From Diprion similis (taxonomy: Eukaryota; Arthropoda; Insecta; Hymenoptera; Diprionidae): a stretch of 64,000 nt of DNA. Positions within the stretch are counted from its first letter, which is position 1, and every line of letters begins with the position of its first letter. Made by a program: the position numbers and the translations under genes. This document shows, piece after piece, positions 27,437 through 39,671 of this stretch. The stretch covers positions 11,229,501-11,293,500 of the forward strand of contig NC_060106.1 in assembly GCF_021155765.1 (NCBI RefSeq). Reading direction: 5' to 3'. Below the pieces are notes generated by a model. That model was not told the DNA's origin. It saw only the letters and a program-made list of their open reading frames with translations, and did no database searches.

Positions 27437-28199
27437 TTTTTCCAGAATTTTGAGCGATATTCGTCAAATAATTACAAAGTAAAACTAAACATGAGATTAC
27501 TCAATCTGCAATAATACAATCCAGCTAGACACATGATATTTTGAAAGACCGTTTCAAAAGTTGATCTTATGAAAAAATCCTTCATTTATTTAATATTTGT
27601 ATTCAACCAGTTGAAATGTGATGCTTTGTCATACGTTTACTAAGGAACTGGCTAACTTATAAGTAGAATTTAACTGGAAGATTGTAATTGTTGCTAAGCG
27701 CGCCATAGTTACTATATTCATTATTTGGAATCCAATGACTAATTCAGTCTTCCGCCGACCATGATGTGTATAAAGTTATGTCGTTTTTCATAAATAGAAA
27801 CCGCAACTTGACTTTTGTGATTGTCTAGTTCCATTTTGAGTAGTAATATATTCCTTTGGCATATCCAGTCGTCATACGTACCAATAAGACTATCATTTTG
27901 TGCACATTGTCATTATTTAAATGAAAGTAAAAATGTAATTTGCCTTTTGATTTGATGCACTTACACTATGATGACGGTAACAAAACCGATTATTTAAATT
28001 GAACTAATATGTATACGATACTGATATTAGTGAAAATACCAAAGATTTCAACTCTTCATTAGCAATGTGACAATTAATTTTTGGACCCAGAACGGAAATA
28101 ACTGTGCTTGCAGCCGAATCGTGGACTAAAAATTATTTCACAATCGTACATTGCTACAAGATTATCGCCGCTCATGCGGCACAACAAAATCACGATAAA
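27437..28199. other. Convergent intergenic region between CHID1 and the minus-strand SDR
   Basis: AT-rich, no open frame of note, no recognised repeat. It must hold the 3' UTR of CHID1; only variant signals (AATAAT, AATATT types) are seen. Confidence 0.5.
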
Positions 28200-28205
28200 T
28201 TTATT
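28200..28205 (-). terminator. Polyadenylation hexamer AATAAA overlapping the stop codon of the minus-strand SDR
   Basis: Minus strand reads AAT TAA TAA ATT at the end of the frame, so AATAAA starts within the stop triplet at 28206-28204. If used, the 3' UTR would be only about 15-30 nt. The next AT-rich downstream sequence offers no better canonical hexamer nearby. Confidence 0.5.
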
Positions 28206-31200
28206 AATTTTTTTCACCCTTTCTCATCGGAATATTTGCATTTTGATCTTCTAAAGCTTCTCGTCCTTTGAACGTCATCATTGACTGTGGACCTTGCATA
28301 ATCTGATACATCAATGCCCAAGACATCTTCGCGGGTAATAAGCTGAAAAGAAATTATAAATAAGTATTGTTTTTTCTTTTTTTCTTTCTTTCAAGAATAA
28401 AAGTATACAGCCATCGAGCTCTTGAAACGATAAATGCATTCCGATTGAATTATTCGGCAAAGTGCTCGAGGCAATGGCAAAAGAGGCATCTTTTTACAAA
28501 ATCCATTAAAGTATTTCGCTGTTCCCACTATCTTTCTGCCTTTCTAAAAAGCATGACTTGTTCTAAATAATTTTTAAAACGGCAACAGCCAGAGAAGAAT
28601 TCGCAGAGAAAGCAGCATAAGATTTCTCCGAAATATTCTGCCAATAAAATAACCCCAAGTCGGTGAAAACGTCTACCATTTTAATGGGAGTAGATATCTG
28701 ACACTTCCTGGAAGCACGACATTCACTTGGTTAGTTAAGATCCCTGCAACGATTTCCTCCGCGACATATTCTGGCTCCAACATCGGCAATAATCTGCAAT
28801 TTGTAGAAACAAAATTAGTACTCAATATTCGCTGACCTGTAAATCTACAGTCGATTCTTCTTTCACGTATGTATCATAATTTACCTGGGTTTCACACCGT
28901 TGAACATTCCCGTGTTGATAAAATATGGACAAACCAACGTGGCGTGTATTCCGTCGTAGCCGTGTGCCTGAATCAAAGAATCATAGATACGCGAAGGATA
29001 ATTATTATACCCATGGCGAGAATATGCGAGGGGAAACGACGTCTCATCTTTTATGGATGCATGGTTTGAAGCGAGTTTGAAACAACAAAGGGAAACAATA
29101 AACAATAAACCAATTGATATTCCGCGAGGAGACTCGAACGATCCGCCAGTGATCTACAGCATTTGTAATTACCGAACGCTTAACTTTACGTTACAATACG
29201 TTGATACTAGGTCAGGGGTGTAGCTGATGGTGTGCAACCAACTGATTACCAGTTCTTTCGATGCCTTCGGCACGTGAATCGTACGAGACAAAAATTCGTA
29301 CGTAACGATTACGTAAAATACGCGTCAGCTGTAGTTTTCGACTTTTAAAGCCAACGTTTCATTCGGACTGAAATCGGTTCCATGTAACGCGGATTCGCAA
29401 AGAGGAAGAGAGTCGTTCGGTCACGTATCCCTCGACATAATTCAAAACGCCTCACCGCATCGACAGAATTCAAAAGCAGGACAATATTTTTTTACACTTT
29501 ATTCTCAAGCCGTCTCAATTACCCTCAGTTCCGTGAATAGACTCTCGTGGTATCCGATCGCCGCGAATTTTGTCGCTGAATAATCCGTACATCTGTATGT
29601 TCCCAGGAGACCAGCGACGCTGGCAACGGTAACTATGTGACCGTGATTATCCTTCATCATTTCCTTGAGGAAAGATTTGGTAGTCTGTTGAAAGAAAGTG
29701 AATTATAATATTGATTATCGTTTCATACCATATCGCCAATTCAAAGGTGCACAATCTGCTCCAGATTTTCAAATCGCAAAAAGATTTTCCACATCAAGGT
29801 GCAGAAAAACCTGGATCTACTATTATTGCTATTTTTCAGGCATGCAACGATACGGCATAAAATGCGAGTCTTACGTAGGTCGAATGACACACTTGCCGCG
29901 TAATGTGATAAAATGTTGACTTGATAAGTTCTGTCGATTTCCTCATCGGGAAGATCCAGGAGAGTCCTGCCGCAGACGTAGCCGGCATTGTTCACCAGCA
30001 GTGTTACCTAGAAAGCGAATGAGTCAATTTGCCAGTTGCTTTCCGGCGTTTAAAATTACTTGGCTCGTTCGATTCTTGAATGTCAATCGAATACTCACAG
30101 GTCCGACTTCTATTTTGACGGCTTTCGCCGTTCTGTAAATATCTTCTCTGTCAGTCAGGTCGCAGCGATAACCGTAACCCTTACCTCCAGCCTCTTTTAT
30201 CTGTTTCACGGTGTCCTCGATTCCTGCAACAGTTGACCACTGAGAAAATTGGCAATTGTATGTTAAATTTTTATGCCGGGTGTAATCTTATTGCATTTAT
30301 CCGTTATACCTGTGGATATATGTATATATATATGCATGTATTAATAATAATATTAATAATAATAACCGCAACTGTCTCCATTACATATATTACGATTCAC
30401 GTAATATATCAGGAAGAACTTTCGCCTCCAGCCTATCACTAAAACGTCTATTAACCATTTCAATGTAGAGGTGGGAAGAAAATTGCCTCTTCGTTTCTGA
30501 TCCATCTGTCCGTGACGTATTAATTATCAATAAAGTATCAAGGATTGCACGCGATCCGTTTGAATTTTATTGCTATTCCTGTAAGCACACGAGGCAAAAG
30601 AATTGTTTGAAAAAACGTATACGTTCGCATGCTAGTTCCACTTTCACGATTTGAATTTTTCGTGCAGTTGTATTACCGCACAACTACATGTTGCAGCATC
30701 TTCCTACCTGCATCGCGATCGCGGCACGTTTTTACACATGGGTGTTGCGATTTGAATCGCGAATCTAGACGCGTTGCTTCAGCCAAGAATAAAGTTTAAT
30801 ATGCAGCGAAGTATCTTGTCGCAATTCAGCTATAAATTCCAATAAAAGTCGGCCAGGTTATAACGTCGCGGTGGAGAAATCGGAAGACGAGTTTTCGGCT
30901 CACGCAAAACTACAGAGTTCATTAATTTCGATCGTTAATTTAACAACTGGTATTCTGCTGTGACTTTTCATTCGCATATCGAGAGTCACGTCAGAATTTA
31001 CTGTAGCTGCATGAAGCTATTTCGGGTCAAATTGTCAAGAGTTACCGCAAAACGTACATCGCTGCAGGTGTTCAAATTCATTTTCACAAAGACAAAATGC
31101 AATTTCATGTTGGCGGACTGACTACGACTCGTGGGTTCGTCGACCCAGTTACCACGATGAACTATCCATTAAAAAAGAGAAAATACGTGCAAGTTATTTA

Positions 31201-33072
31201 GTCGATTTCTTCATAAGATTCGTAACCACCACAGACCATGAGGGTGGAGGGGGGGGGGGGGGGGGGGAGGATTAATGTCAGCCTGTACACGGCTAATTGG
31301 TCACGTCGCAGTTGCGTGTTTGTCTGATGTGATCCGTCCAAACACGTACGATACATTCCAAATTAGAAGTCTTTGAGAGCTAATGTAATTGATTGCGTAC
31401 ACTTAACTGGCACAGTTGTGTCGTTAGGCCAAAATTCCGTTCGCGCTCTATCCGCAGAGGATCGTGCAATTGTAACTGCAACGGTATACCGATATCTAAA
31501 TATAACACAGTGTGAGTGCAAACATTCGTTGATTTGTTGCCGACGTTTAGATCGTCGGAAAATACGGGCTTTCACCGTTTTATCAGCAACGCATATTGGA
31601 GAAATGGACGGACGACCATGAACACAAAAGAAAGTCTTGGAGGTCAATCGACTCGTTGCAAGTACTCACAATGCAAGCCACACAACTGCAATACGGCCTC
31701 GAGGTATCGGAGCATCTGCTCGATCCGTAAAGGTCACGAAAATGTTGACCTCTGTTTGTCGATGTTTTGAAAAACGGGTTTTGCGGAATTTTTGAAAACC
31801 TCATCATCGTGAAATGCAGAATAATGTTTGCACTTTGCAGATAACGAAAAGGAGTGATAAAACGAACGTATAAAATACCCATCCCCATACGATGTCGTTT
31901 ATTGCCAAACAGAGTGCTCGTTATGGTTCGTAATTACTTGCATTTGTGGCACGTTATATCTACGAATGCAGTGAAGCAACGTTCCCGTGTTTCTCGACCT
32001 GGCAGAAATCCTTATGGGCAACTTTTATCGAAGCTAGGAAAAGTACTGGCTTACGATACATTTACGCAGTTGTAGAACAGGTTTTGCCAGTAATCAAGGC
32101 TTACGTAAGATATCAAGTCAATTTTACACTCCATTTTTATTTACTTGAAAAAGACTGAAACATTCGCTTGAAAAATATTTACAACACAAAAAAAGAGCAG
32201 AAGAAACGGATAAAGATCGCATAATGCAAATGATAGAAGGAGACCGCCGTTGCGTTATATCAACTCAAATTCGATCAGGTTTCGATAATTGCCGTCCAAT
32301 TTGCCTCACTAGCCTTTCCATAATTTGCATATCGTTATGTGCTATGTGTCGAAGGATATTCGTTGGAAATTTCTTCATTTTACAAATTGCGCAAAGGTGA
32401 ATTGACCTAATTATCTACTACTTTCAGAAGACCACACAAGAAAAAAAAAATATTGTAGATTTTACGTCACTTTTTTGAAGTCGAATCTACATCAATCTTG
32501 CCACAAATGCTATAAATTTAACTATTTTTTTTCTCTGTAGTAAGGCACGTGTCAATAAATAGAACAGATTTTGAATGCATAATCTATGCCGATCTTGATC
32601 CGCGTTATGCAATAATATCGCCCTTAACATGCGCATACGCCGATCGATTTATACAGATCTAACCGGTTCTACACGATCGTCGAAGGTTGAATGCCTTTCG
32701 ATTACCTTCTTTTCTACTGGATAATCGTGTGAATTTTTCCGAGGATGGAGGCAATGGAAAGGCTGAAAATGCCTCGTGAGTAATAAATAATGTCTTGGAA
32801 GATAGGACGAGGATTATCTGCTCGGGCTTACCGTTCTCATTGATGTCCCAAACGATCACGTGGGCACCGAGTTTTGCTAACTTTATGGCAACAAGTTTTC
32901 CGATACCGCTTCCTCCGCCTGTGACCAGGGCGACTTCACCGGCTATACTTTTACCCCGGAAACGTCTTGGAATTAAGCTGAGAGCAACGGCCTCGGCCAC
33001 GTACATGATGGATACACCAATGAACAGCAGGGTGTCGTAAACGAGCCTTACGGCATCCGCCAAGTCCATCAT
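28204..33072 (-). CDS. Short-chain dehydrogenase/reductase, SDR16C / epidermal retinol dehydrogenase 2-like, complete, 7 coding exons
   Basis: Coding exons in transcription order: 33072-32832, 30223-30099, 30007-29897, 29684-29523, 28967-28885, 28793-28677 and 28342-28204. They splice to 325 residues. Classical SDR features: hydrophobic N-terminal anchor (about 10-36), NADP(H)/NAD(H) motif TGGGSGIG (51-58), NNAG (128-131), catalytic Ser181 and YSATK with Tyr194 and Lys198, and the CPYFINTGMF segment after the active site. The C-terminal half (YLLPLKC then LLPAKMSWALMYQIMQGPQS) is typical of the SDR16C/17-beta-HSD 11/13 group, which act on retinoids, steroids or other lipids at the ER or lipid droplets; the substrate is not predictable here. 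Intron 3 requires a GC donor (GCG then GCAAGT); the nearby GT would break the frame. Start: first of two tandem Met codons, 14 nt after a TTTCAG acceptor. A close paralogue lies divergently at 45113-58090 with the same exon plan. Confidence 0.94.
30224..32831 (-). other. Intron 1 of the minus-strand SDR
   Basis: A 2.6-kb phase-1 intron. Contains a TAA/ATA repeat near 30340-30365 and a run of 19 G at 31249-31267. Open frames around 31.4-32.1 kb overlap on both strands and have no motif. Confidence 0.7.
31249..31267 (+). repeat. Poly-G run of 19
   Basis: Pure G mononucleotide run within GGGTGGAG...GAGG, capable of G-quadruplex formation. No inverted partner was found nearby, unlike the G/C runs of the element at 41.6-42.3 kb. 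Confidence 0.9.
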
Positions 33073-34932
33073 GGCTCACGGGGATCCTGAAATGCAGTTT
33101 TATCAGACAATATATCGGATCCTCGTCCGAGAAATGTTTGTCAAATGTCGAAACACACTTTCACGTCCATTTGATAGCCGTCGGTGCTCCGAGAACCTTT
33201 CGGCCGTGATTAATTATTTTAGCATTGCCTTTAATTACTGCCGTACACGTAACACTTTGTCCGCATTTGTATTAATAGAATTGAACTTTCGAATGATTTT
33301 TTCCCAATATTCAATGACATTCACGACTTGGTAGAAATTACACAAGTCAAAAGAAGAAAAATTTTCTTTTCTGAGTTCGTATTTAAATAAATAAATTTTG
33401 ATTCTACGCATCGAATAATAAATAAAGTCTTCATTTATTACTTATAAAGTTTGCTTTTGTCTTTTTTACGTTGATAAATGCGTTTTGAAGTTTTTCGATG
33501 ATATATTGTCAAATGGGAACCAGTTGTAGATCCCAAGGATGCATTGATGCCTCCGCTGCATATAAAATTATGCCTCATGAAACAATTTGTAGAAGCTCTT
33601 AATTAACATTCTGAAGCTTTCCAATGTTTGAAGAATTTTTTTCGCGAGATTATCCGAAGCCAAAATGACGAAAAGTAAATGGTCAGTGGCGAATTTACAG
33701 TTTTTATGGTTTTGTCGAAAACAACAGAGCTGAGAATTATAAAGAATCGATTGAAAAACTAATTTTTCTTTTATTAGTTACGTGGAAGAAGTCAAAACTT
33801 CACATCCATAACTCAGACTCAAAATTCATGTTGACTAGTATTATCGGAGCTGTAAAATGTGTTAAAATAAATTTCAACCACCTTTGCCAAATCGGTTCTT
33901 TGGATGAAAAACCCGTAGTTATAAAATCCAAGAAATTAAACGAATGTTCTAGACGCCAAAAATTTTCGACCGCTGTGTCACACAAGCGTTCATAGTATAG
34001 GTATACCGGATAAGTGGACAAAATAATGTTCAGTCGGCATTAAAAATTAGAACAATTGGCAAGCTTCAGAAACAAGAAAGGCAATATCTGTAGGATCGAG
34101 AGGCACTGAACTTCCCGAGTTCGTTGGCACCCAAGTACCGCCGAAGGTAAAGACCGTGTATACCTATATCCGAAGATGTATGTCACACTTGCACCACGTG
34201 CTTACGGCTCAAATAGCCATTCGCACGTGGACCAAAGACTCTGTACGCGCCCACGTCGTGTTTCCATATGTATAAAACATACTTAAAGGCATCTTCCAGC
34301 TTCGAGTATATTTACTGACGATAAATACTCGAGCTGTGCATTATATGCACTATTAAGTGCACTGCATCCGAAGATGCCTCGTAGACGATGGCAGTCATGC
34401 ACCGACGATGAGTCGTCGACGCGAAGTGCAATACGGCTAGAAAAGCATCACGAGGAGCAAAAGTTTGTTGTTGCTTTTAATTGAGTAAAATTTCGTTGGC
34501 AAGTGACAGAACTCACGTGACTAGATCGCGTCTCTTATGCATTGATATTTCATACATTTTTCTGCTTTTTTTTTTTTTTTTTTATCATTCTTTATATCAA
34601 TTTTTCCGGACGTACCTCTGCAAGCTCGTGTGCTTAGTTTTTTTTTCACTTTTGTAACAGAAATTCGATTATTGCAAAAACTTGGCATTATTTTGAGAGA
34701 ATTAATTTTTGACAGCCAGATTTTTTGGACAGTCCAGACTTGTAATAAAACTCGTTTCTACACGTTATTCGATTTTTGTCAGTTTCTCTTTGCCATGTGA
34801 TTGACAATTGAATCACGAACACCGTTCGAACGTTTTTGAATAATTTGGCGCCATCGGTTCCAAGACGACTTTAAAGAGCGTATGGGAAAAACAAAAATTA
34901 AGTACGATTCGACTAGGAATAATTATCATTAC

Positions 34933-35011
34933 CTTGCGGGGGCAAAGCAACGACACTCGACAGGTAGGTGAAACCCATGAAACAATCTCCTTCGAGAGCT
35001 TCAACAAGACT
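34933..35011 (-). other. Putative non-coding first exon of the minus-strand SDR
   Basis: On the minus strand an initiator TCAGTC (A at 35011), matching TCAKTY, lies 78 nt upstream of a donor CAAG/GTAATG (exon end 34933). The SDR start exon is preceded on the minus strand by an acceptor TTTCAG ending at 33087, leaving 14 nt of leader (33086-33073) before the tandem ATGs. Joining the two gives a 1.8-kb leader intron. No DPE is found at +28. Assignment is inference. Confidence 0.4.
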
Positions 35012-38000
35012 GAAGATTTCCCTGTACGGTGGATGCTGATTGTGTCGTGTTCGTGCTGCTCGCCCCTCTTCGACCCTCGCATGACGCGGTCTGGAATCGC
35101 GCGATTCACAAAATCACTCTGTTCGCAAACCACCGACTCCCATGACTAACCTCAGTCGTCCGATGGGCCCCTCTGCTGTCGGGCCTTAACGGGGCCTAAC
35201 AACGCTCCGCAGTGCCGTAACACGGGGATCCCGTACGTCGACGTCGAATTTTAAGATCGGCACGCCTGAAAATAGCTGGCCTTTTCGCTTCGGCGATGCG
35301 TGAAGACGACATTTACCGATCCGTTGGCGATTAGAAGAGCGGGTGCAAGGGGAGGAGGGTTCTGTACTTCGTCGTTTCTCATTCCATTGCGATGAAAAAT
35401 TCTACAAAGACAACGATATGATTTTGAAAATCATTTCTACTCCTCGTTCACTTCCGCCTCTTGAACTCTGCATCTCGCGTCGTTTCTCCGCTGTACACTT
35501 TCGGCGAACGAAACGAGTTTAGGAAGTCGGCAAACATAATATGTGCCCGAGGATGAACTACCGTGACCGACATTTCGCTAGGCGCGAACTATATGCGGAT
35601 ATACCGGGTGAAAGGGACTAGGGATAATTCCTCTTTCCTACGAAATTCTAGGTCACTTAGCGCACTCGGAATCCTCTGGGTCGTTCCGCTGTGAATTTTG
35701 TTTGAACAACATGGATCGACGCCTTCTTTTTCTATGCATAGTTAATAAAGCGGGACCCAATTTCAGAGGCTTCTAGGAGACTCCTCTTCGTCGTTAGCGC
35801 CTCTTTCAGAATACACACAACACAGTTATAGAAATGCATGATAACTGTTTCAGCCTTATCTCACGATCTACGTCGTGCAGTTCAGTTACGATCTATCCTT
35901 TAGAAATTACCGATACTTGTATATTATGTACGTTCGTTTATATCACCTGCCGCAAATTATCGCGTAAGGAAGTTATCTTCGGCAATAAAAGGTGCAATAA
36001 AGACTTGATTGAATATCCGTGTTATCCTTCCGCCAGGATCATATAACGCGACGTCCCGACGACGGACGTAACGCACCTTAGCTCGTTCCGGTGTCATTAA
36101 ATTTCCACTTCCTTGCGGTTAATCGGAAATCCCCACACCGATATGTATACCTCGTGAAATCCGGATGGCGTGCGATATAGTTATTACGGTGTGTTACTTG
36201 AACACCGTTTATATTCCGAATGTGAATCTTGGAGCTGTGCACCTAATCCGCCATACGGTGCACCGTGAATGAGATAGCAGGTAGTTTCTCTCGAGTGTTT
36301 TATTCCTGTTAGGAGTTTGAGAGAAAGCCCACCGCAAGCCTATCTCCGCTTGTAATGTGCGCGGCTGCGTAGACTGCGACTTACACTTTTTCGAAAATGC
36401 AACTGCACTCTGCGAAAGGTCAGATCGAATCGGTACTCCTTCTCCTCCTGCGAACATCGATCATAATTTAACAATCATCGATCAGCTGGACTTGACGATT
36501 GAATTATTCTCCTCGAAAATCACCGGAAGTTTGGAGTTCACGGGAAAATGGGACACCCTGTACCTAAGACCAGGATCATCGAGAGAGGGACAATGATCGA
36601 CATCGCGCACTTTCTACGATAGACCGGCTCATCTTTTTATGCATTTATATCTGTGCGTAGACAAGTGACAGCGAGTAACTTGAGGATATAATGAGGATAT
36701 GCAGATGAGTGATTTACTTGCCATGGTCTAATTGCCAGCAAGGAAGGTACGCACTCGTAGCTTTCATTTTTCTACCCTCTGCCAGTTGCATCGTGTTTCC
36801 GACCACTTTTCTCTCGCTTTTTCCCTCTCTTCATAAGCGAGATACGTAATATACCCGACATTATATTTTGTCACGCAAATGACACGTTACAAATGAATCC
36901 AAATGCACTCCGAAAATACGCATCTTTAGTCGCGTAGTTTTATTGCGAACTTACAAATCGTGAAATTACAGTCAAGTGATGATTAAAACATTCCTCGAAC
37001 GATTATTTTACGTATACTTCGTATGAAGTGTGAATATTTCCGTTTCCGATTCGTATTTACATCTTATCATTGTTACAATTGCAAATCGTGTACATAAATC
37101 GGTATTCACTGATTTGAAAGTATAATATACCATATGGTCAACTATGATTCATTCGGTTCTTGAAATACAATCTTCGATCTGAATATCTGTATGGAATTTA
37201 TTTTACCGGCATGAATAACTTGAGACGTTTTTTGGCGAGTTTCCGTTACAGGTACCAAAATATACCAACATTTACCAAAACGACAGTGTATAGGTAATTG
37301 TCGTATGAAAACCATATCTTAGAATATTTTTATACAATTTGGTACCATACACCAGATACTAGGCTCAAATCGCCTTTTGGACAGGCATACTTTCAAAATC
37401 ATAGATCTGCTCCGTTCGGTGTCGCTATCTTTAACCAGCGACCGAAAGCTTCTATGAAGTCTTCGGTGGTATTAAAGAAACCTATCACAAACTTTCGAGG
37501 TTTGCAACGGCGATTGTTGCAACGTACGAAACATTGCGATAGCGATTAAAAACGAACATATCGTGACCTTTTTCTCACATTTATTTAACATACATTTAAT
37601 ATTTTTCAACTTGATAATGCAAGTAATTTGTTTTCATGTTAACTATGTTTAAAGTTAATAGAGATAATTCCTGATTGAATGAACGAATTGATCATAGAAT
37701 TGTTGAAAACTTTACGAAACAGGGTCAGAGAGGAAACCCAGATTTTTCTTATAATTTCATGACAGCGTAAGATTGAATTTTAACACCGGCAGAATATTCT
37801 TAATAGGAATAAATTGTATACCTCGCTGGTTTGTATAATTATAAGACGCAGGCATAAACTCTCCGTGACTATCGTGTTAGTTCAGGGAGTCGGTATAGAC
37901 TGTTAAAAAAAAAAAATTCCACGCCTCTATATACCTATGTCACGATATATGTACGAGAACTAATAAAAGTCACGTTGAAGGTTTTTTAAAGTTTTTGTTA

Positions 38001-39236
38001 ACGACACAAAAAACTCGAATGTTTCCCAGGTACTGACGATAAACCTGTTTCTAGCAGTGTCATCATTTTTTTTCTCTCACACGCGAGAGTGAACCTGATA
38101 GATTAGAAGTATGCAAATTTCGAAATACTGTTTGGTAGTTCAGAAGCAGTTTTCACTTTTAGCCACTGTTTCCGGTATTCAATCACTGTTTTTATGAGCG
38201 CGGTTTTCTATTGAAACATACCGTGAGTCATAATTTTTCTGAAACTGTTGAACGAAGACTTAAATTAAAAATAATACTTCCACGTATTTCGCATGGTTTC
38301 CAAGTCATTCCGATGTTCATCACCGAACTCTTGGTTATTTATTAACCAGCTATTTTTGAATCTACTGAAACAGTTTCAACTAATTCAAAAGTATCAAAAA
38401 ACGCGAAGTCGAAATACGTTTAAAAGTCATCGAAAAAATAGGCGACAATCGAATCACTTTGCAAAATTTACTTTCAAATATCATTTGGCCTGAAAGCTTT
38501 TCACTTTTGTCACTCCGAATGTCTTTTTCCCTCACTTACAAAAAAATCATTTCCTACAGTTACTGAAAAATTATAACAAAATCGGTATCGTTACAACAAC
38601 GATTTGAATACTGTTGGAAGCAGAAGGAAATGTGGTATTCCAGTAGCTGTTTAGTCTGATTATAAATATCGATACACATGCTCTGGTTATCACAACGTTA
38701 CATCTGACTGTTTAGTTGACTACATTCTTCGGTGAAACAAATCTTTAATATCATTTTATCGTCGCACCAACGTCGAATCACCGCAATATTCACAAAATTT
38801 TTTGGTCACAGCTACAAATTTATTCATTTTCATTTTTCCTAGGTGCATCCTCCTGACACTGCTGCTATGCGATGACTAGAATCGCATGTATACGTACGTC
38901 ATACGACTAGACGAAATAAGTTTTCGTATGATGTCAGATTGACCATATTTATTTGCTTATTTACTGCACGGAAGCAGTAAATAATCCTTTCTTGTTTAAT
39001 TTCAGCTATAAAATTGTTGTATTCGTAACCTTCAATTTACTTGGATTCACCTTCGAATTTTCATGTCGTTTAATAAATTCCCGTTCTACCGAAATCTTCA
39101 CAGACACATGACGCATTATCAAGTAGACAAAAACAAAAAATTTCATTACAAATTAACTAACTTATTGTCTGAGAGCCGATCATCTTGATTTTACTATTTC
39201 CTAGCCGTATAGTCAACTTTTTATTATTTTCCGAAA

Positions 39237-39671
39237 ATGATGAAAACATCCGAAGACTCTCAAATAGAAAATTTAACAGCCAAATTCAGTCACTTTACCG
39301 TAGACAACGAATTACAAGTTTCACAAACAACGTCGCACATAACGTCGATTGAATGTATGTTACTCAAAAACAAATTTCCGCGATCGTTAATTGACATCAA
39401 GTTTCTCAATAGCACCGGTTTTATTTCAGCCTCGGATGAAAAAAAATCTCGAAAACGAATAAACGATCATTTTCATTGGTTGTTGAACCAATCAATTACC
39501 TTCCCCTCTTATCATAGAATATCTGAGTATAATGGCTTTAGATTCTTTGGCGAACAGACAGCCCCGCGTGAAGTTAGCGGATTGAGGATTAGTCTTTTAT
39601 CATACGATAGGTCAGAATCCATTTCCTTCTATACTTTCGCTACTTTCTTTCGTATTTTTCTGGATACATAG
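39237..39671 (+). CDS. Unrecognised open frame, 144 aa
   Basis: Starts with two ATG codons (CCGAAAATGATG) and ends TAG. Composition is plausible for a soluble Ser/Phe-rich protein, with no signal peptide, membrane segment or known motif. It lies alone in the intergenic region between the two SDR genes, with no clear promoter. A second short frame (39714-39887, 57 codons, starting MTAKPVVWHP) follows directly. In AT-rich DNA a frame of this length can arise by chance. Confidence 0.15.
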   Translation: MMKTSEDSQIENLTAKFSHFTVDNELQVSQTTSHITSIECMLLKNKFPRSLIDIKFLNSTGFISASDEKKSRKRINDHFHWLLNQSITFPSYHRISEYNGFRFFGEQTAPREVSGLRISLLSYDRSESISFYTFATFFRIFLDT

